A program made the translations under genes and the position numbers. A stretch of DNA of 64,000 nucleotides. Source: Cellulomonas fengjieae. GTDB lineage: Bacteria > Actinomycetota > Actinomycetes > Actinomycetales > Cellulomonadaceae. The DNA is taken from contig NZ_CP074404.1 of the NCBI RefSeq assembly GCF_018388465.1, positions 3,162,001 to 3,226,000 of the forward strand, written 5' to 3'. Below are positions 15,584 to 23,326 of the stretch, piece after piece; the stretch's first letter is position 1, and each line of letters begins with the position of its first letter. The notes below the pieces were generated by a model. The model worked only from the letters and a program-made list of their open reading frames with translations, had not been told where the DNA came from and did no database searches.

Positions 15584-16495
15584 CTAGAGGGTTTGGAGCC
15601 GCGGCAGATCGTCGACGAGGGCCTCCAGGACCGACTCCTTGCCCGCGTAGATGCCCTCGGCGCGCGGCCAGTGGACCACCACGTCGGCGAACCCGAGCGC
15701 TGCCGCGCGCTCGATGCCCTCGGTGACCAGGTCGAACGACGTCATGGAGTAGACCGGCGCACCGTCGAGGCTGAGGTACCGGCGCAGCGGCGGTTGCCCC
15801 GCGGGGCGGTGCGCGGCCTCGACGGCGTCGAGCTGCCCGACCATCGTCGCCAGCCCCGCCCACCACTGCTCCTGCGCGGCGGCCGGATCGTCCGGGAGGT
15901 CCTCGGTCGCGTAGGCGGGACCGTAGGTGGCCCAGCCCTGCCCGTAGCGGGCGGCCAGCGCCATGGTGCGGGGGCCGTTGGCAGCGACGACGAACGGGGT
16001 CCGCGGCCGCGCGACGGTGCCCGGGATCATCCGCGCCTCGTCGGCACGGTAGAACGTGCCCTGGTGGGAGGTGACCGGGTGCGTCAGCAGCTCGTCCAGC
16101 AGCCCCACGAACTCCTCGAACCGCCGGGTCCGCTCGCCGCGGGTGGGCGGGTCCCCGGTGACCGAGGCGTCGAACCCCTCGCCGCCCGCGCCGAGGCCGA
16201 GCAGGAACCTGCCGTTGCTCACGTCGTCGAGGCCCAGCACGTCCTTGGCGAACGGCACGGGATGGCGGAAGTTCGGTGACGCGACCCACGTGCCCAGGCC
16301 GATCCGCTCCGTGACGGCGGCGGCCGCGGCGAGCAGCGGGACGGTCGCGAACCACGGCTCGTCGACGAGCGTGCGCCACGCCAGGTGGTCGTACGTCCAG
16401 GCGTGGTCGAAGCCCCACTCCTCGACGGCCCGCCACTTGCGACGAGCCGACGCCCACCGCTCCTGCGGCAGCAGCACGATCCCCACGGCAACCAT
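15584..16495 (-). CDS. LLM-class flavin-dependent oxidoreductase
   Basis: This 303-residue enzyme has the bacterial luciferase-like TIM barrel that uses reduced FMN or F420. Typical motifs are WGFDHAWTYDHLAWR near the N-terminus, RIGLGTWVASPNFRHP, and FLLGLGAGGEGFDA, with PFVVAANGPRTMALAARYGQGW in the second half (quoted here across the family motif). Actinobacterial LLM proteins often use F420, but the cofactor cannot be read directly. It lies 9 nt downstream of the CDF transporter on the same strand and may be cotranscribed. The substrate is unknown. Confidence 0.82.
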   Translation of the reverse strand: MVAVGIVLLPQERWASARRKWRAVEEWGFDHAWTYDHLAWRTLVDEPWFATVPLLAAAAAVTERIGLGTWVASPNFRHPVPFAKDVLGLDDVSNGRFLLGLGAGGEGFDASVTGDPPTRGERTRRFEEFVGLLDELLTHPVTSHQGTFYRADEARMIPGTVARPRTPFVVAANGPRTMALAARYGQGWATYGPAYATEDLPDDPAAAQEQWWAGLATMVGQLDAVEAAHRPAGQPPLRRYLSLDGAPVYSMTSFDLVTEGIERAAALGFADVVVHWPRAEGIYAGKESVLEALVDDLPRLQTL

Positions 16496-16504
16496 GGGCC
16501 GAGC

Positions 16505-17422
16505 CTATGCGTGCGCGTGCCGCTCGCGTCCGCTCGACGGCGGTTCCAGCTGGAACGTGCAGTGGTCGACGTCGAAGTGGCCGGCCAGGCAGTGCCGCAG
16601 GTCGTCGAGCACCCGCCCGGCCTCCCCCGCCGACAGGAGCGCGTCCGGCACCTCGACGTGCGCGGACAGGACCGGCACGCCCGAGGTGATCGTCCAGGCG
16701 TGCAGGTCGTGCACGCCCAGCACGCCCGGGACCCGGCAGATGTGCGCGCGCACGGCGTCCAGGTCCACGCCACGCGGAGTGGCCTCGAGGAGCACGGCCC
16801 CCACCTCCCGCAGCAGCGCGACCGCACGCGGCACGATCAGCAGCCCGATGAGGACGGACACGATGCCGTCGGCCCGCACGAACCCCGTGGCCAGGACGAC
16901 CACGGCCGCCACCACGACCGCCGCCGACCCCAGCAGGTCGCCCAGCACCTCCAGGTAGGCGCCGCGCACGGTGAGCGACTCCTGCTGGCCGGGGCGCAGC
17001 AGCGCCAGCCCCACCGCGTTGGCCACCAGGCCGACGACGGCCACGGCCAGCATCAGGGGCGCCTCGACCTCGCCCGGGGACGCGATGCGCGCGACGCCCC
17101 CGACGATCACGGCGACCCCCACCGCCGCGACCACGAGACCGTTCACGAGCGCCGCGAGGATCTCCGCCCGCTGCCATCCGAACGTGCGGGTGGCCGTCGC
17201 CGGCCGGGCCGCCAGGGCGGTCGCACCGAGCGCGAGCCCGACCCCGGCGGCATCCGTGAGCATGTGCCCGGCGTCCGCGACCAGCGCGAACGAGCCGGAC
17301 AGGACTCCGCCGACCACCTCGACGACGAGCACGACGAGCGTCAGGACGAGCACGCCGAGGAGCCGGCCGCGGTGCGCCTGTGCGGCGGTGGCGTGACCGT
17401 GACCGTGGGTGCCCCGGCTCAC
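16505..17422 (-). CDS. Cation diffusion facilitator (CzcD-type metal exporter)
   Basis: The 305-residue protein has a His-rich start (HGHGHATAAQAH), six membrane helices and the transport-site motif DAGHMLTD in helix 2, with the second site in YLEVLGDLLGS of helix 5 (the His of H-x-x-x-D is replaced by a Glu/Leu context). A cytoplasmic C-terminal domain (HDLHAWTITSGVPVLSAHVE) matches the CDF dimerisation domain. It probably exports Zn2+ or a related divalent ion in exchange for protons. It follows the zincin-like gene by 2 nt, and the LLM gene follows it, so a three-gene transcript is likely. No metal-regulator site is obvious. Confidence 0.88.
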   Translation of the reverse strand: MSRGTHGHGHATAAQAHRGRLLGVLVLTLVVLVVEVVGGVLSGSFALVADAGHMLTDAAGVGLALGATALAARPATATRTFGWQRAEILAALVNGLVVAAVGVAVIVGGVARIASPGEVEAPLMLAVAVVGLVANAVGLALLRPGQQESLTVRGAYLEVLGDLLGSAAVVVAAVVVLATGFVRADGIVSVLIGLLIVPRAVALLREVGAVLLEATPRGVDLDAVRAHICRVPGVLGVHDLHAWTITSGVPVLSAHVEVPDALLSAGEAGRVLDDLRHCLAGHFDVDHCTFQLEPPSSGRERHAHA

Positions 17423-17424
17423 CC

Positions 17425-17778
17425 TCAGCCCCAGCCGAGCGCGTGCAGCCGCTCGTCGTCGATGCCGAAGTGGTGCGCGATCTCGTGCACGACGGTGACG
17501 GCGACCTCCTCGACCACCTCGTCGCGGTCCTCGCAGATGGCCAGCGTCGGCAACCGAAAGATGGTGATCCGGTCGGGCAGCGACCCGGCGGCCCAGAACT
17601 CGCCGCGCTCTGTCAGCGGCGTCCCCTCGTAGAGGCCGAGCAGCTCCGCCTCACCCTCGGGCGGGGCGTCCTCGACGAGCACCACGACGTTGTCCATCAT
17701 CGCGGCGAGCTCCTCGGGAACCTCGTCGAGCGCGTCGCGGACGGCGTCCTCGAACTCGGCGAGAGTCATGTCGACCAT
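17425..17778 (-). CDS. Zincin-like metallopeptidase family protein (DUF1025/MPN-type)
   Basis: A 117-residue protein with the zinc-protease motif HEIAHHFGID near its C-terminus and an acidic first half (LAEFEDAVRDALDEVPEEL). The pattern, including GLYEGTPL and PDRITIFRLP, matches the small metallopeptidase-like family often annotated zincin-like in Actinobacteria; activity has not been generally shown. ATG 17778 has an AGGATGG sequence upstream; ATG 17769 is an alternative. It is the first gene of a likely operon with the CDF exporter. Confidence 0.85.
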   Translation of the reverse strand: MVDMTLAEFEDAVRDALDEVPEELAAMMDNVVVLVEDAPPEGEAELLGLYEGTPLTERGEFWAAGSLPDRITIFRLPTLAICEDRDEVVEEVAVTVVHEIAHHFGIDDERLHALGWG

Positions 17779-17830
17779 GGGTCCATCCTGCCCGTTCCAG
17801 GGTGGGTGACGGCGCGCACAGTGCACCGCT

Positions 17831-17860
17831 TTGGAGAACGGGCCGATCACCCCGTATGCT
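17831..17860 (+). promoter_or_regulatory. Promoter of the tRNA cluster
   Basis: TTGGAG (17831-17836) and TATGCT (17855-17860) are separated by 18 nt, close to the housekeeping sigma consensus. The predicted start lies about 36 nt before tRNA-Glu. Confidence 0.6.
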
Positions 17861-17902
17861 CATCACCGGTCATCCGGCGCCTCGACGTCAGGGGTTGGAC
17901 AT

Positions 17903-17975
17903 GCCCCCATCGTCTAGCGGCCTAGGACCCCGCCCTTTCACGGCGGTAGCACGGGTTCGAATCCCGTTGGGGGTA
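17903..17975 (+). tRNA. tRNA-Glu (TTC)
   Basis: A 73-nt cloverleaf: acceptor GCCCCCA pairs with TGGGGGT (G.U at the end), discriminator A. The anticodon loop CCTTTCACG carries TTC, and the T-arm is GGGTTCGAATCCC. CCA is not encoded. It is first in the three-tRNA cluster. Confidence 0.96.
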
Positions 17976-18022
17976 CGAGCAGTTCAGCAGTTCAGCAGCA
18001 AAGGCCTTGCAGCAGTTTCCAA

Positions 18023-18096
18023 GGCCCCGTAGCGCAGTTGGTTAGCGCGCCGCCCTGTCACGGCGGAGGTCGCGGGTTCAAGTCCCGTCGGGGTCG
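18023..18096 (+). tRNA. tRNA-Asp (GTC)
   Basis: A 74-nt cloverleaf: acceptor GGCCCCG with CGGGGTC, discriminator G, anticodon GTC within CCTGTCACG, T-loop GGGTTCAAGTCCC. Forty-seven nucleotides separate it from tRNA-Glu. Confidence 0.96.
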
Positions 18097-18108
18097 CTCG
18101 ATACGTAT

Positions 18109-18181
18109 GGCCACTTAGCTCAGTTGGTAGAGCGTTCGACTGAAAATCGAAAGGTCGGCAGTTCGACCCTGCCAGTGGCCA
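18109..18181 (+). tRNA. tRNA-Phe (GAA)
   Basis: A 73-nt cloverleaf: acceptor GGCCACT with AGTGGCC, discriminator A, anticodon GAA in ACTGAAAAT, T-loop CAGTTCGACCCTG. It lies 12 nt after tRNA-Asp and just before a terminator hairpin. Confidence 0.96.
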
Positions 18182-18186
18182 CATCA

Positions 18187-18219
18187 GAAGCCCCGCCCGG
18201 ATCTCCGGCGCGGGGCTTC
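18187..18219 (+). terminator. Terminator of the tRNA cluster
   Basis: GAAGCCCCGC (18187-18196) pairs with GCGGGGCTTC (18210-18219); an inner CCGG/CCGG pair extends the stem with one bulge. It starts 5 nt after tRNA-Phe. Confidence 0.85.
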
Positions 18220-18306
18220 GTCGTGGCAGGTCAGAGCGCGCCGCAACCGCGCGACCAGGGCCGTTGCTCCTAGTCTGGGCGCACCGCCGTCGCACGAGGA
18301 GAACCC

Positions 18307-18744
18307 ATGGCCGCCGCACCCGGTGCCGACCGACCCCGCCGATTCTTCGACCGGCTCACCGAGCCGATCGCCGACCGGGCACGCGAGAAGTTCGAGCAGG
18401 CCGAGGACCACGTCCGCGAGGCGCTGCAGAGCGAGATCGACGCCGTGACACGCAGCGTGCGGACCCGGGCCATCGAGGTCCGCCCCTCGGCCGTCGGCTT
18501 CGCCGCCGCGTCGTTGCTGGGCTTCTTCGGGCTCAGCCTGCTGATCACCTCCGCGGTGCTGGGGCTGTCCCACGCGGTCGAGCCCTGGCTCTCGGCGCTC
18601 CTCGTCGGCGTCGCGCTGCTGCTCGTCGCCGGCGGGCTCGCCGCGTGGGCCAAGCGCCGGCTGCCCGCCGGCCCGCCGCTCTCCGTGCGCGTGCACGAGC
18701 CGGTCCACCCCGCCGAGGAGCAGGTGCATCCCTGGGCCGACTGA
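18307..18744 (+). CDS. Small membrane protein, first gene of holin-like/DUF3618 cassette
   Basis: This 145-residue protein has an amphipathic N-terminal half (about residues 15-60, RAREKFEQAEDHVREALQSE) and two membrane helices, with a short C-terminal tail. In Actinobacteria such proteins are commonly tagged phage-holin-like or unannotated; nothing here is phage-derived. A GAGGAG ribosome binding site precedes ATG 18307, and TAGTCT at 18271-18276 is a possible -10. It is followed by two more small membrane proteins. A membrane-stress or envelope role is a guess; I do not recognise a defined function. Confidence 0.72.
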   Translation: MAAAPGADRPRRFFDRLTEPIADRAREKFEQAEDHVREALQSEIDAVTRSVRTRAIEVRPSAVGFAAASLLGFFGLSLLITSAVLGLSHAVEPWLSALLVGVALLLVAGGLAAWAKRRLPAGPPLSVRVHEPVHPAEEQVHPWAD

Positions 18745-18818
18745 CCGCTCCCCTCGCGGCGAGGATCGCCGACCAGCAGACTGAGTGCCGACAGATGTGC
18801 AGACGAGAGGCAGTGCCC

Positions 18819-19229
18819 ATGACCACGCAGTCGGGACCGCCGGGTGACGAGAAGTCGCTCGGCCAGCTGGTGTCCGAGCTCAGTGAGCAAGGAGCGCGGC
18901 TCGTCCGCGCCGAGATCGACCTGGCGAAGGCGGAGATCACCGGCCGGGTGCAGAAGCTGGGCCTCGGTGCCGCGCTCGTCGCCGCCGGTGCTCTGCTCGG
19001 GCTCTACCTGCTCGGCGCAGGGATCGCCACGGTCATCATCGTGCTCGACCTGTGGCTGGACCTGTGGCTCGCGGCGCTGATCGTGTGCGTCCTCCTGCTG
19101 GTGGTGATCGCGATCCTCGTCCTCCTCGGCATCAAGCGGATCAAGGCCGGTGCCCCCCCGACGCCCGCGAGGGCGATCGACAACGTCCAGCAGGACATCG
19201 CGGCGGTCAAGGCGGGATTCACAGCATGA
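18819..19229 (+). CDS. Phage holin family (DUF1469) membrane protein
   Basis: The 136-residue protein fits the holin-3_6/DUF1469 pattern: an N-terminal amphipathic helix (LGQLVSELSEQGARLVRAEI), two long hydrophobic hairpin helices around 45-105, and a charged tail. The family is widespread in bacterial chromosomes, often as part of a three-gene membrane cassette, and is not necessarily phage. ATG 18819 is preferred over GTG 18813 because CGAGAGG lies 8 nt before it. It overlaps the DUF3618 gene by 4 nt. Confidence 0.8.
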   Translation: MTTQSGPPGDEKSLGQLVSELSEQGARLVRAEIDLAKAEITGRVQKLGLGAALVAAGALLGLYLLGAGIATVIIVLDLWLDLWLAALIVCVLLLVVIAILVLLGIKRIKAGAPPTPARAIDNVQQDIAAVKAGFTA

Positions 19230-19543
19230 GCGACGAGTCGGTTCAGAAGCCCCAGAGCACGCAGAAGCCGTTCAGCACCCCGGAGATGGTGGCGCTCGAG
19301 GCCGAGCTCGCCGCGACGCGAGCCCAGCTGGCGTCGACCGTCGACGAGCTGGCCGCCCGCCTCGACCCCCGCGCCCAGGCCGGCCGGGCCGTCGAGTCGG
19401 GCCGGCAGCTCCTGAGCGACGCGACGAGCGGCGACGCGGCCCCGGACGCCCGCAAGAAGGCCCGCATGGTGCTCGGCGGCGCCGCGGCGGGCGTGGCGGC
19501 GCTCCTGGCGGTCGTCGTCGCCGCAGCCCGTCGCAAGGGCTGA
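19226..19543 (+). CDS. DUF3618 domain protein
   Basis: A 105-residue protein with a disordered N-terminus, the DUF3618 core (ALEAELAATRAQLASTVDEL, then AARLDPRAQ) and one C-terminal membrane helix ending in a basic tail (AAARRKG). The pattern R-x-x-L-x-x-T-V-D-x-L-x-x-x-x-D is the family signature. It overlaps the previous gene by ATGA and closes the cassette, followed by a strong hairpin. Function is unknown; co-occurrence suggests the three proteins act together at the membrane. Confidence 0.85.
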   Translation: MSDESVQKPQSTQKPFSTPEMVALEAELAATRAQLASTVDELAARLDPRAQAGRAVESGRQLLSDATSGDAAPDARKKARMVLGGAAAGVAALLAVVVAAARRKG

Positions 19544-19569
19544 CGCGCGGGCTCTCGACCCCGAACATG

Positions 19570-19609
19570 ACGACTGCGAGGGCCGCCGCGATGCGGCCCT
19601 CGCAGTCGT
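19570..19609. terminator. Bidirectional terminator hairpin
   Basis: A perfect 17-bp stem, 19570-19586 with 19593-19609 (outer bases ACGACTGCGAGG/CCTCGCAGTCGT), closes a 6-nt loop. It lies between the DUF3618 gene and convergent bldC. Confidence 0.85.
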
Positions 19610-19638
19610 GTGCGCTCGGGGCAGTCCGGTCGGGCGGC

Positions 19639-19848
19639 TCAGCCGTCCGACGGGCGCTGCTGCGGGATGCCGTTCAGCAGCTCGCGCACCTCGGACTCGC
19701 GGTACCGACGGTGGCCACCGAGGGTCCGGATCGACGACAGCTTGCCGGCCTTGGCCCAGCGGGTGACGGTCTTCGGGTCCACCCGGAACAGCGTCGCGAC
19801 CTCGGAGGGCGTGAGCAGCGGTTCGGCATCGACGGGGTGTGCGTTCAT
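19639..19848 (-). CDS. bldC: BldC-type MerR-like DNA-binding protein
   Basis: A 69-residue protein made of a single MerR-type winged helix: LLTPSEVATLFRVDPKTVTR, then WAKAGKLSSIRTLGGHRRYR. It lacks the effector domain of MerR proteins and matches BldC of Streptomyces, a developmental regulator that binds direct repeats cooperatively. In unicellular Actinobacteria the role is less defined. ATG 19848 has an AGGAGG ribosome binding site 6 nt upstream. The promoter should lie in the following 460-bp gap. Confidence 0.92.
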   Translation of the reverse strand: MNAHPVDAEPLLTPSEVATLFRVDPKTVTRWAKAGKLSSIRTLGGHRRYRESEVRELLNGIPQQRPSDG

Positions 19849-20310
19849 CAGCTGCCTCCTGGCGAGCGTGCGGCCAGTGCTGCCGACGAGGTCGGCGACC
19901 GGCCAGTTCTTGAGCGGTGTCGTGCAGGGCCTACCGTGTGAAACGTTCTATCTGACGAGCCTACGAGCAACTTCTGCAGGTCGGGGCATCGCTCTCGTGC
20001 ACCGACGAGGACCGCAGTCTGCGCACGACTCCCGTCGATCGCGACCCTGGGGTCGTGGCACCAGCCTAAACCCGACCATTCGGTCACACGCGCCGACGCG
20101 CGAGAAGGTCCACAGCGCGCTGGACAGCAGTCCTGCAGATGAGCGGCGCGCGACGCGCCCAGCCGGGACGTGACGTGGATCGCCCGACGCGGGTGGTCGG
20201 AATAGCGAACGAGCATGTACCGTTGCCCCTCGAAGAGACGATTCAGCACCCCGGGGCCGCACGTGTCAGCACGGAGCCGCCCCGCATCCACGTAAGAGGG
20301 GGTCGATGCC
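19849..20310. other. 462-bp intergenic region between divergent bldC and DUF3073 gene
   Basis: No gene is supported here. It should hold the bldC promoter on the minus strand; a candidate -35-like TTGCTC lies near 19970 and the sequence GAAACGTTCT at 19940-19949 contains the palindrome AACGTT. Toward the DUF3073 gene there is an extended -10 candidate, TGTACCGT at 20216-20223. Open frames crossing it have no ribosome binding site and no recognisable product. The length is unusual for this window. Confidence 0.5.
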
Positions 20311-20523
20311 ATGGGGCGCGGCCGTCAGAAGGCTAAGCAGACGAAGGTGGCCCGGGAGCTGAAGTACTTCAGCCCGGAGACCAACTACAGAGCTCTGGAG
20401 CAGGAGCTCACGTCGCACGGCCACAACGATGTCGTCACCGACAACCGCCCTCGTGCGGTTGTGGAGACGGACACTGACGACGACAGCGACGACTACCGCC
20501 GCTGGTCCGACGACGACCGCTGA
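20311..20523 (+). CDS. DUF3073 domain protein
   Basis: A 70-residue, highly charged protein. The basic N-terminus MGRGRQKAKQTKVARELKYF is the DUF3073 signature and is nearly invariant in Actinobacteria; the acidic tail TDDDSDDYRRWSDDDR is typical. AGAGGGGG lies 8 nt before the ATG. No biochemical role is known to me. The basic head and acidic tail suggest nucleic-acid or ribosome contacts, but that is inference only. Confidence 0.9.
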   Translation: MGRGRQKAKQTKVARELKYFSPETNYRALEQELTSHGHNDVVTDNRPRAVVETDTDDDSDDYRRWSDDDR

Positions 20524-20543
20524 CCGCGGTCGCCGCCGACTTC

Positions 20544-20595
20544 TCGAACACCGACGACAGTCGTCGTGCACAGCACGGCGACTGTTGTCGTTCGA
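20544..20595. terminator. Bidirectional terminator hairpin
   Basis: TCGAAC (20544-20549) and GTTCGA (20590-20595) bound an imperfect palindrome whose inner stem pairs CGACGACAGTCG with CGACTGTTGTCG through one G.U. It lies between the DUF3073 gene and convergent purM. Confidence 0.7.
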
Positions 20596-20610
20596 GCGGG
20601 CCCGGCGTGA

Positions 20611-21732
20611 TCAGACCCGGTAGGAGCCGCTGAGCTGGACCGCTCCACCGTCGACTCCCTTGGTGCCTGCGACGAACCCCGGTGCGCCGGCGACGTCCCG
20701 GTCGGGGTCCGCGGGGCGCACGACGCCGAGCTCCCACGCGGGCAGCGCCAGTTCGGCGGCGTGCGCGAGCACGCCGCCCACGGCCTCCGGGGCGACGATC
20801 GCGACCATGCCGATGCCCAGGTTGAGGGTGCCCTCCAGGTCCGTCCACGGCACCTGACCGAGGGCCTGCACGAGCCCGAACACCGGCGGCAGCGTCCAGC
20901 CGCCACGGTCGATCTCCGCCACCAGCCCGGGCGGCAGCACGCGCGCGACGTTCGACGCGAGGCCGCCGCCGGTGACGTGGCTGAAGGCGTGCAGCCCGGC
21001 GACGCCCGCACGCTCCGCCAGCGCCAGGCAGTCGCTCGCGTAGACGCGGGTGGGCTCCAGGAGCTCCTCCCCCAGCGTCCGCCCGAGCTCGTCGACGTGC
21101 CGCTCCAGCGACCAGCCGGCCACGGACACCACCTTGCGCACCAGCGAGTAGCCGTTCGAGTGCAGGCCGCTCGAGCCCAGGGCGAGCAGCACGTCCCCGG
21201 CACGCACACGCTCGGGACCGAGCAGCCTGTCGGCCTCGACCACGCCGGTCGCGGCACCGGCCACGTCGTACTCGTCGGGGCCCAGGAGCCCCGGGTGCTC
21301 GGCAGTCTCGCCGCCCACCAGCGCCGTCCCGGCCACCGAGCAGGCCGCCGCGATGCCGCGCACGATGCCGGCGATGCGCTCGGGCACCACCCGACCGCAG
21401 GCGATGTAGTCCGTCATGAAGAGGGGCGTGGCGCCGACCACGACGATGTCGTCGACGACCATGCCCACCAGGTCGAAGCCGATGGTGTCGTGGATGTCGA
21501 GCGCCTGCGCGATCGCGACCTTGGTGCCGACCCCGTCGGTCGACGTGGCCAGCAGCGGCTTGCGGTACGCCAGCAGCGCCCCGGCGTCGTAGAGGCCGGC
21601 GAACCCGCCGACCCCGCCGAGCACCTGCGGACCGTGCGTCGCGCGCACGGCGTCCTTCATCAGCTCGACGGCCTTGTCGCCCGCCTCGGTGTCCACACCG
21701 GCGGCCGCGTACGTGACCTGCGGGGCGCTCAC
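20611..21732 (-). CDS. purM: Phosphoribosylformylglycinamidine cyclo-ligase (AIR synthetase)
   Basis: The 373-residue enzyme catalyses ATP-dependent ring closure of FGAM to AIR, step five of purine synthesis. Recognisable motifs are YAAAGVDTEAGDKAVELM at the N-terminus, LLATSTDGVGTKVAIA, HDTIGFDLVGMVVDD (usually GIDLVAMCVND), ALVGGETAEHPG and FSHVTGGGLASNVARVLP. GTG 21732 overlaps the purF stop by 4 nt (GTGA), so the two are translationally coupled. Length is slightly above the usual 350 residues because of a C-terminal extension (GTKGVDGGAVQLSGSYRV). Confidence 0.95.
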   Translation of the reverse strand: MSAPQVTYAAAGVDTEAGDKAVELMKDAVRATHGPQVLGGVGGFAGLYDAGALLAYRKPLLATSTDGVGTKVAIAQALDIHDTIGFDLVGMVVDDIVVVGATPLFMTDYIACGRVVPERIAGIVRGIAAACSVAGTALVGGETAEHPGLLGPDEYDVAGAATGVVEADRLLGPERVRAGDVLLALGSSGLHSNGYSLVRKVVSVAGWSLERHVDELGRTLGEELLEPTRVYASDCLALAERAGVAGLHAFSHVTGGGLASNVARVLPPGLVAEIDRGGWTLPPVFGLVQALGQVPWTDLEGTLNLGIGMVAIVAPEAVGGVLAHAAELALPAWELGVVRPADPDRDVAGAPGFVAGTKGVDGGAVQLSGSYRV

Positions 21733-23294
21733 GGGTGGTCCAGGGCGCTCGCGCCACCGGCGCTCGGCACGATGGACAGCAACCCATCCTCCGGTGCGCC
21801 CAGCGGCAGCTCGTTCTGCTCGAGCAGGTACTTGCCCGTCCGCTCCGCCGGGGGCAGCTCGATGGGGTACTGGCCCGTGAAGCAGGCGGCGCACAGCTGC
21901 GACGCCGGTTGCTCGGTGGCGGCGATCATGCCCTCCGGGGAGATGTAGCCCAGCGAGTCGGCACCCAGCGAGGCGGCGATCTCGTCGACCCCCAGGCCGT
22001 TGGCGATGAGCTCGGCGCGGGACGCGAAGTCGATGCCGTAGAAGCAGGGCCACTTCACCGGCGGGGAGCTGATCCGCACGTGCACCTCCGCGGCGCCCGC
22101 CTCCCGCAGCATGCGGATGAGCGCGCGCTGGGTGTTGCCGCGGACGATCGAGTCGTCCACGACCACCAGCCGCTTGCCCCGGATCACGTCCTTGAGCGGG
22201 TTGAGCTTGAGCCGGATGCCGAGCTGGCGCAGCGTCTGCGACGGCTGGATGAAGGTCCGCCCGACGTACGCGTTCTTGGTCAGCCCCTGCCCGAACGTGA
22301 TGCCGGACTCGGCGGCGTAGCCGACCGCGGCGGGGGTGCCGGACTCGGGGACGGGGATCACCAGGTCGGCCTCGACGGGGTGCTCGACGGCCAGGCGGCG
22401 GCCCATCGCGACGCGTGCGGCGTGCACCGAGCGGCCGGCGATGGAGGTGTCGGGGCGGGCGAGGTAGACGTACTCGAAGACGCAGCCGGCGCGGTCCACC
22501 GGCGCGAAGCGGCTGCTGCGCAGGCCGTCGGCGTCGATGGCGATGAACTCGCCGGGCTCGACCTCGCGGACGAAGGAGGCGCCGACGATGTCGAGCGCGG
22601 GCGTCTCGCTGGCCACGACCCAGCCGCGCTCGAGCCGGCCGAGCACGAGCGGACGGACGCCCTGGGGGTCGCGCGCCGCGTACAGCGTCTGCTCGTCCAT
22701 GAAGACCAGGCTGAAGGCCCCGCGCAGGCGCGGGAGGACCTCGAGCGCGGTGGCCTCGAGCGTGTGGTCCGGGTCCCCGGCGAGGAGGGCCGTGATCAGG
22801 GCCGTGTCGGTGGTGTTGCCGCGCGCGAGCTCGCCGCGCCGCTGGCTGCCGTAGCGCTCGGCGACGAGGTCGACCAGCTCCGCGGTGTTGGTGAGGTTGC
22901 CGTTGTGGCCGAGCGCGACCGTGCCGGCGGCGGTGGCGCCCAGGGTCGGCTGCGCGTTCTCCCAGGTGCTGCCACCGGTCGTCGAGTAGCGCGCGTGCCC
23001 GATGGCGATGTGCCCCTGCAGGGCGTTCAGCGCGGTCTCGTCGAAGACCTGGGAGACGAGGCCCATGTCCTTGTAGACCAGGAGCTGCTCGCCGTTCGAG
23101 GTCGCGATGCCCGCCGACTCCTGGCCGCGGTGCTGCAACGCGTACAGGCCGAAGTAGGTGAGCTTGGAGACTTCCTCACCGGGTGCCCAGACACCGAAGA
23201 CGCCACATGCGTCCTGCGGTCCTTTTTCGTTGGGGAGGAGGTCGTGGTTCAGACGTCCGTCTGCGCGGGGGGCCACGCGACCATGGTTGCACAC
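21729..23294 (-). CDS. purF: Amidophosphoribosyltransferase
   Basis: This enzyme transfers the glutamine amide to PRPP, the committed step of purine synthesis. Residue 30 is the expected N-terminal catalytic Cys after propeptide removal (DACGVFGVW). The glutaminase domain continues with YALQHRGQESAGIAT, and the PRPP-binding loop is VVVDDSIVRGNTQ. Cysteines near the end (AACFTGQYP) fit the Fe-S-type PurF. The GTG at 23294 has GGAGGG only 2 nt away, a poor spacing; GTG 23276 (VAPRADGR) is an alternative start. It is preceded by a small membrane-protein gene and the sterol-carrier gene, probably one operon ending with purM. Confidence 0.94.
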   Translation of the reverse strand: MCNHGRVAPRADGRLNHDLLPNEKGPQDACGVFGVWAPGEEVSKLTYFGLYALQHRGQESAGIATSNGEQLLVYKDMGLVSQVFDETALNALQGHIAIGHARYSTTGGSTWENAQPTLGATAAGTVALGHNGNLTNTAELVDLVAERYGSQRRGELARGNTTDTALITALLAGDPDHTLEATALEVLPRLRGAFSLVFMDEQTLYAARDPQGVRPLVLGRLERGWVVASETPALDIVGASFVREVEPGEFIAIDADGLRSSRFAPVDRAGCVFEYVYLARPDTSIAGRSVHAARVAMGRRLAVEHPVEADLVIPVPESGTPAAVGYAAESGITFGQGLTKNAYVGRTFIQPSQTLRQLGIRLKLNPLKDVIRGKRLVVVDDSIVRGNTQRALIRMLREAGAAEVHVRISSPPVKWPCFYGIDFASRAELIANGLGVDEIAASLGADSLGYISPEGMIAATEQPASQLCAACFTGQYPIELPPAERTGKYLLEQNELPLGAPEDGLLSIVPSAGGASALDHP

Positions 23295-23326
23295 GCCCTC
23301 CGGGTCACAGGGGGTCCGCCCACGGT

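Noticed and set aside
18307..19543. Prophage fragment suggested by holin-family names next to tRNA genes
   Set aside because: No integrase, structural phage gene, att-like repeat or composition shift is visible; these families are common chromosomal membrane proteins.
19610..20312. Open frames on both strands over the bldC upstream region
   Set aside because: They lack ribosome binding sites, change composition along their length and give no recognisable protein; bldC itself is the supported gene.
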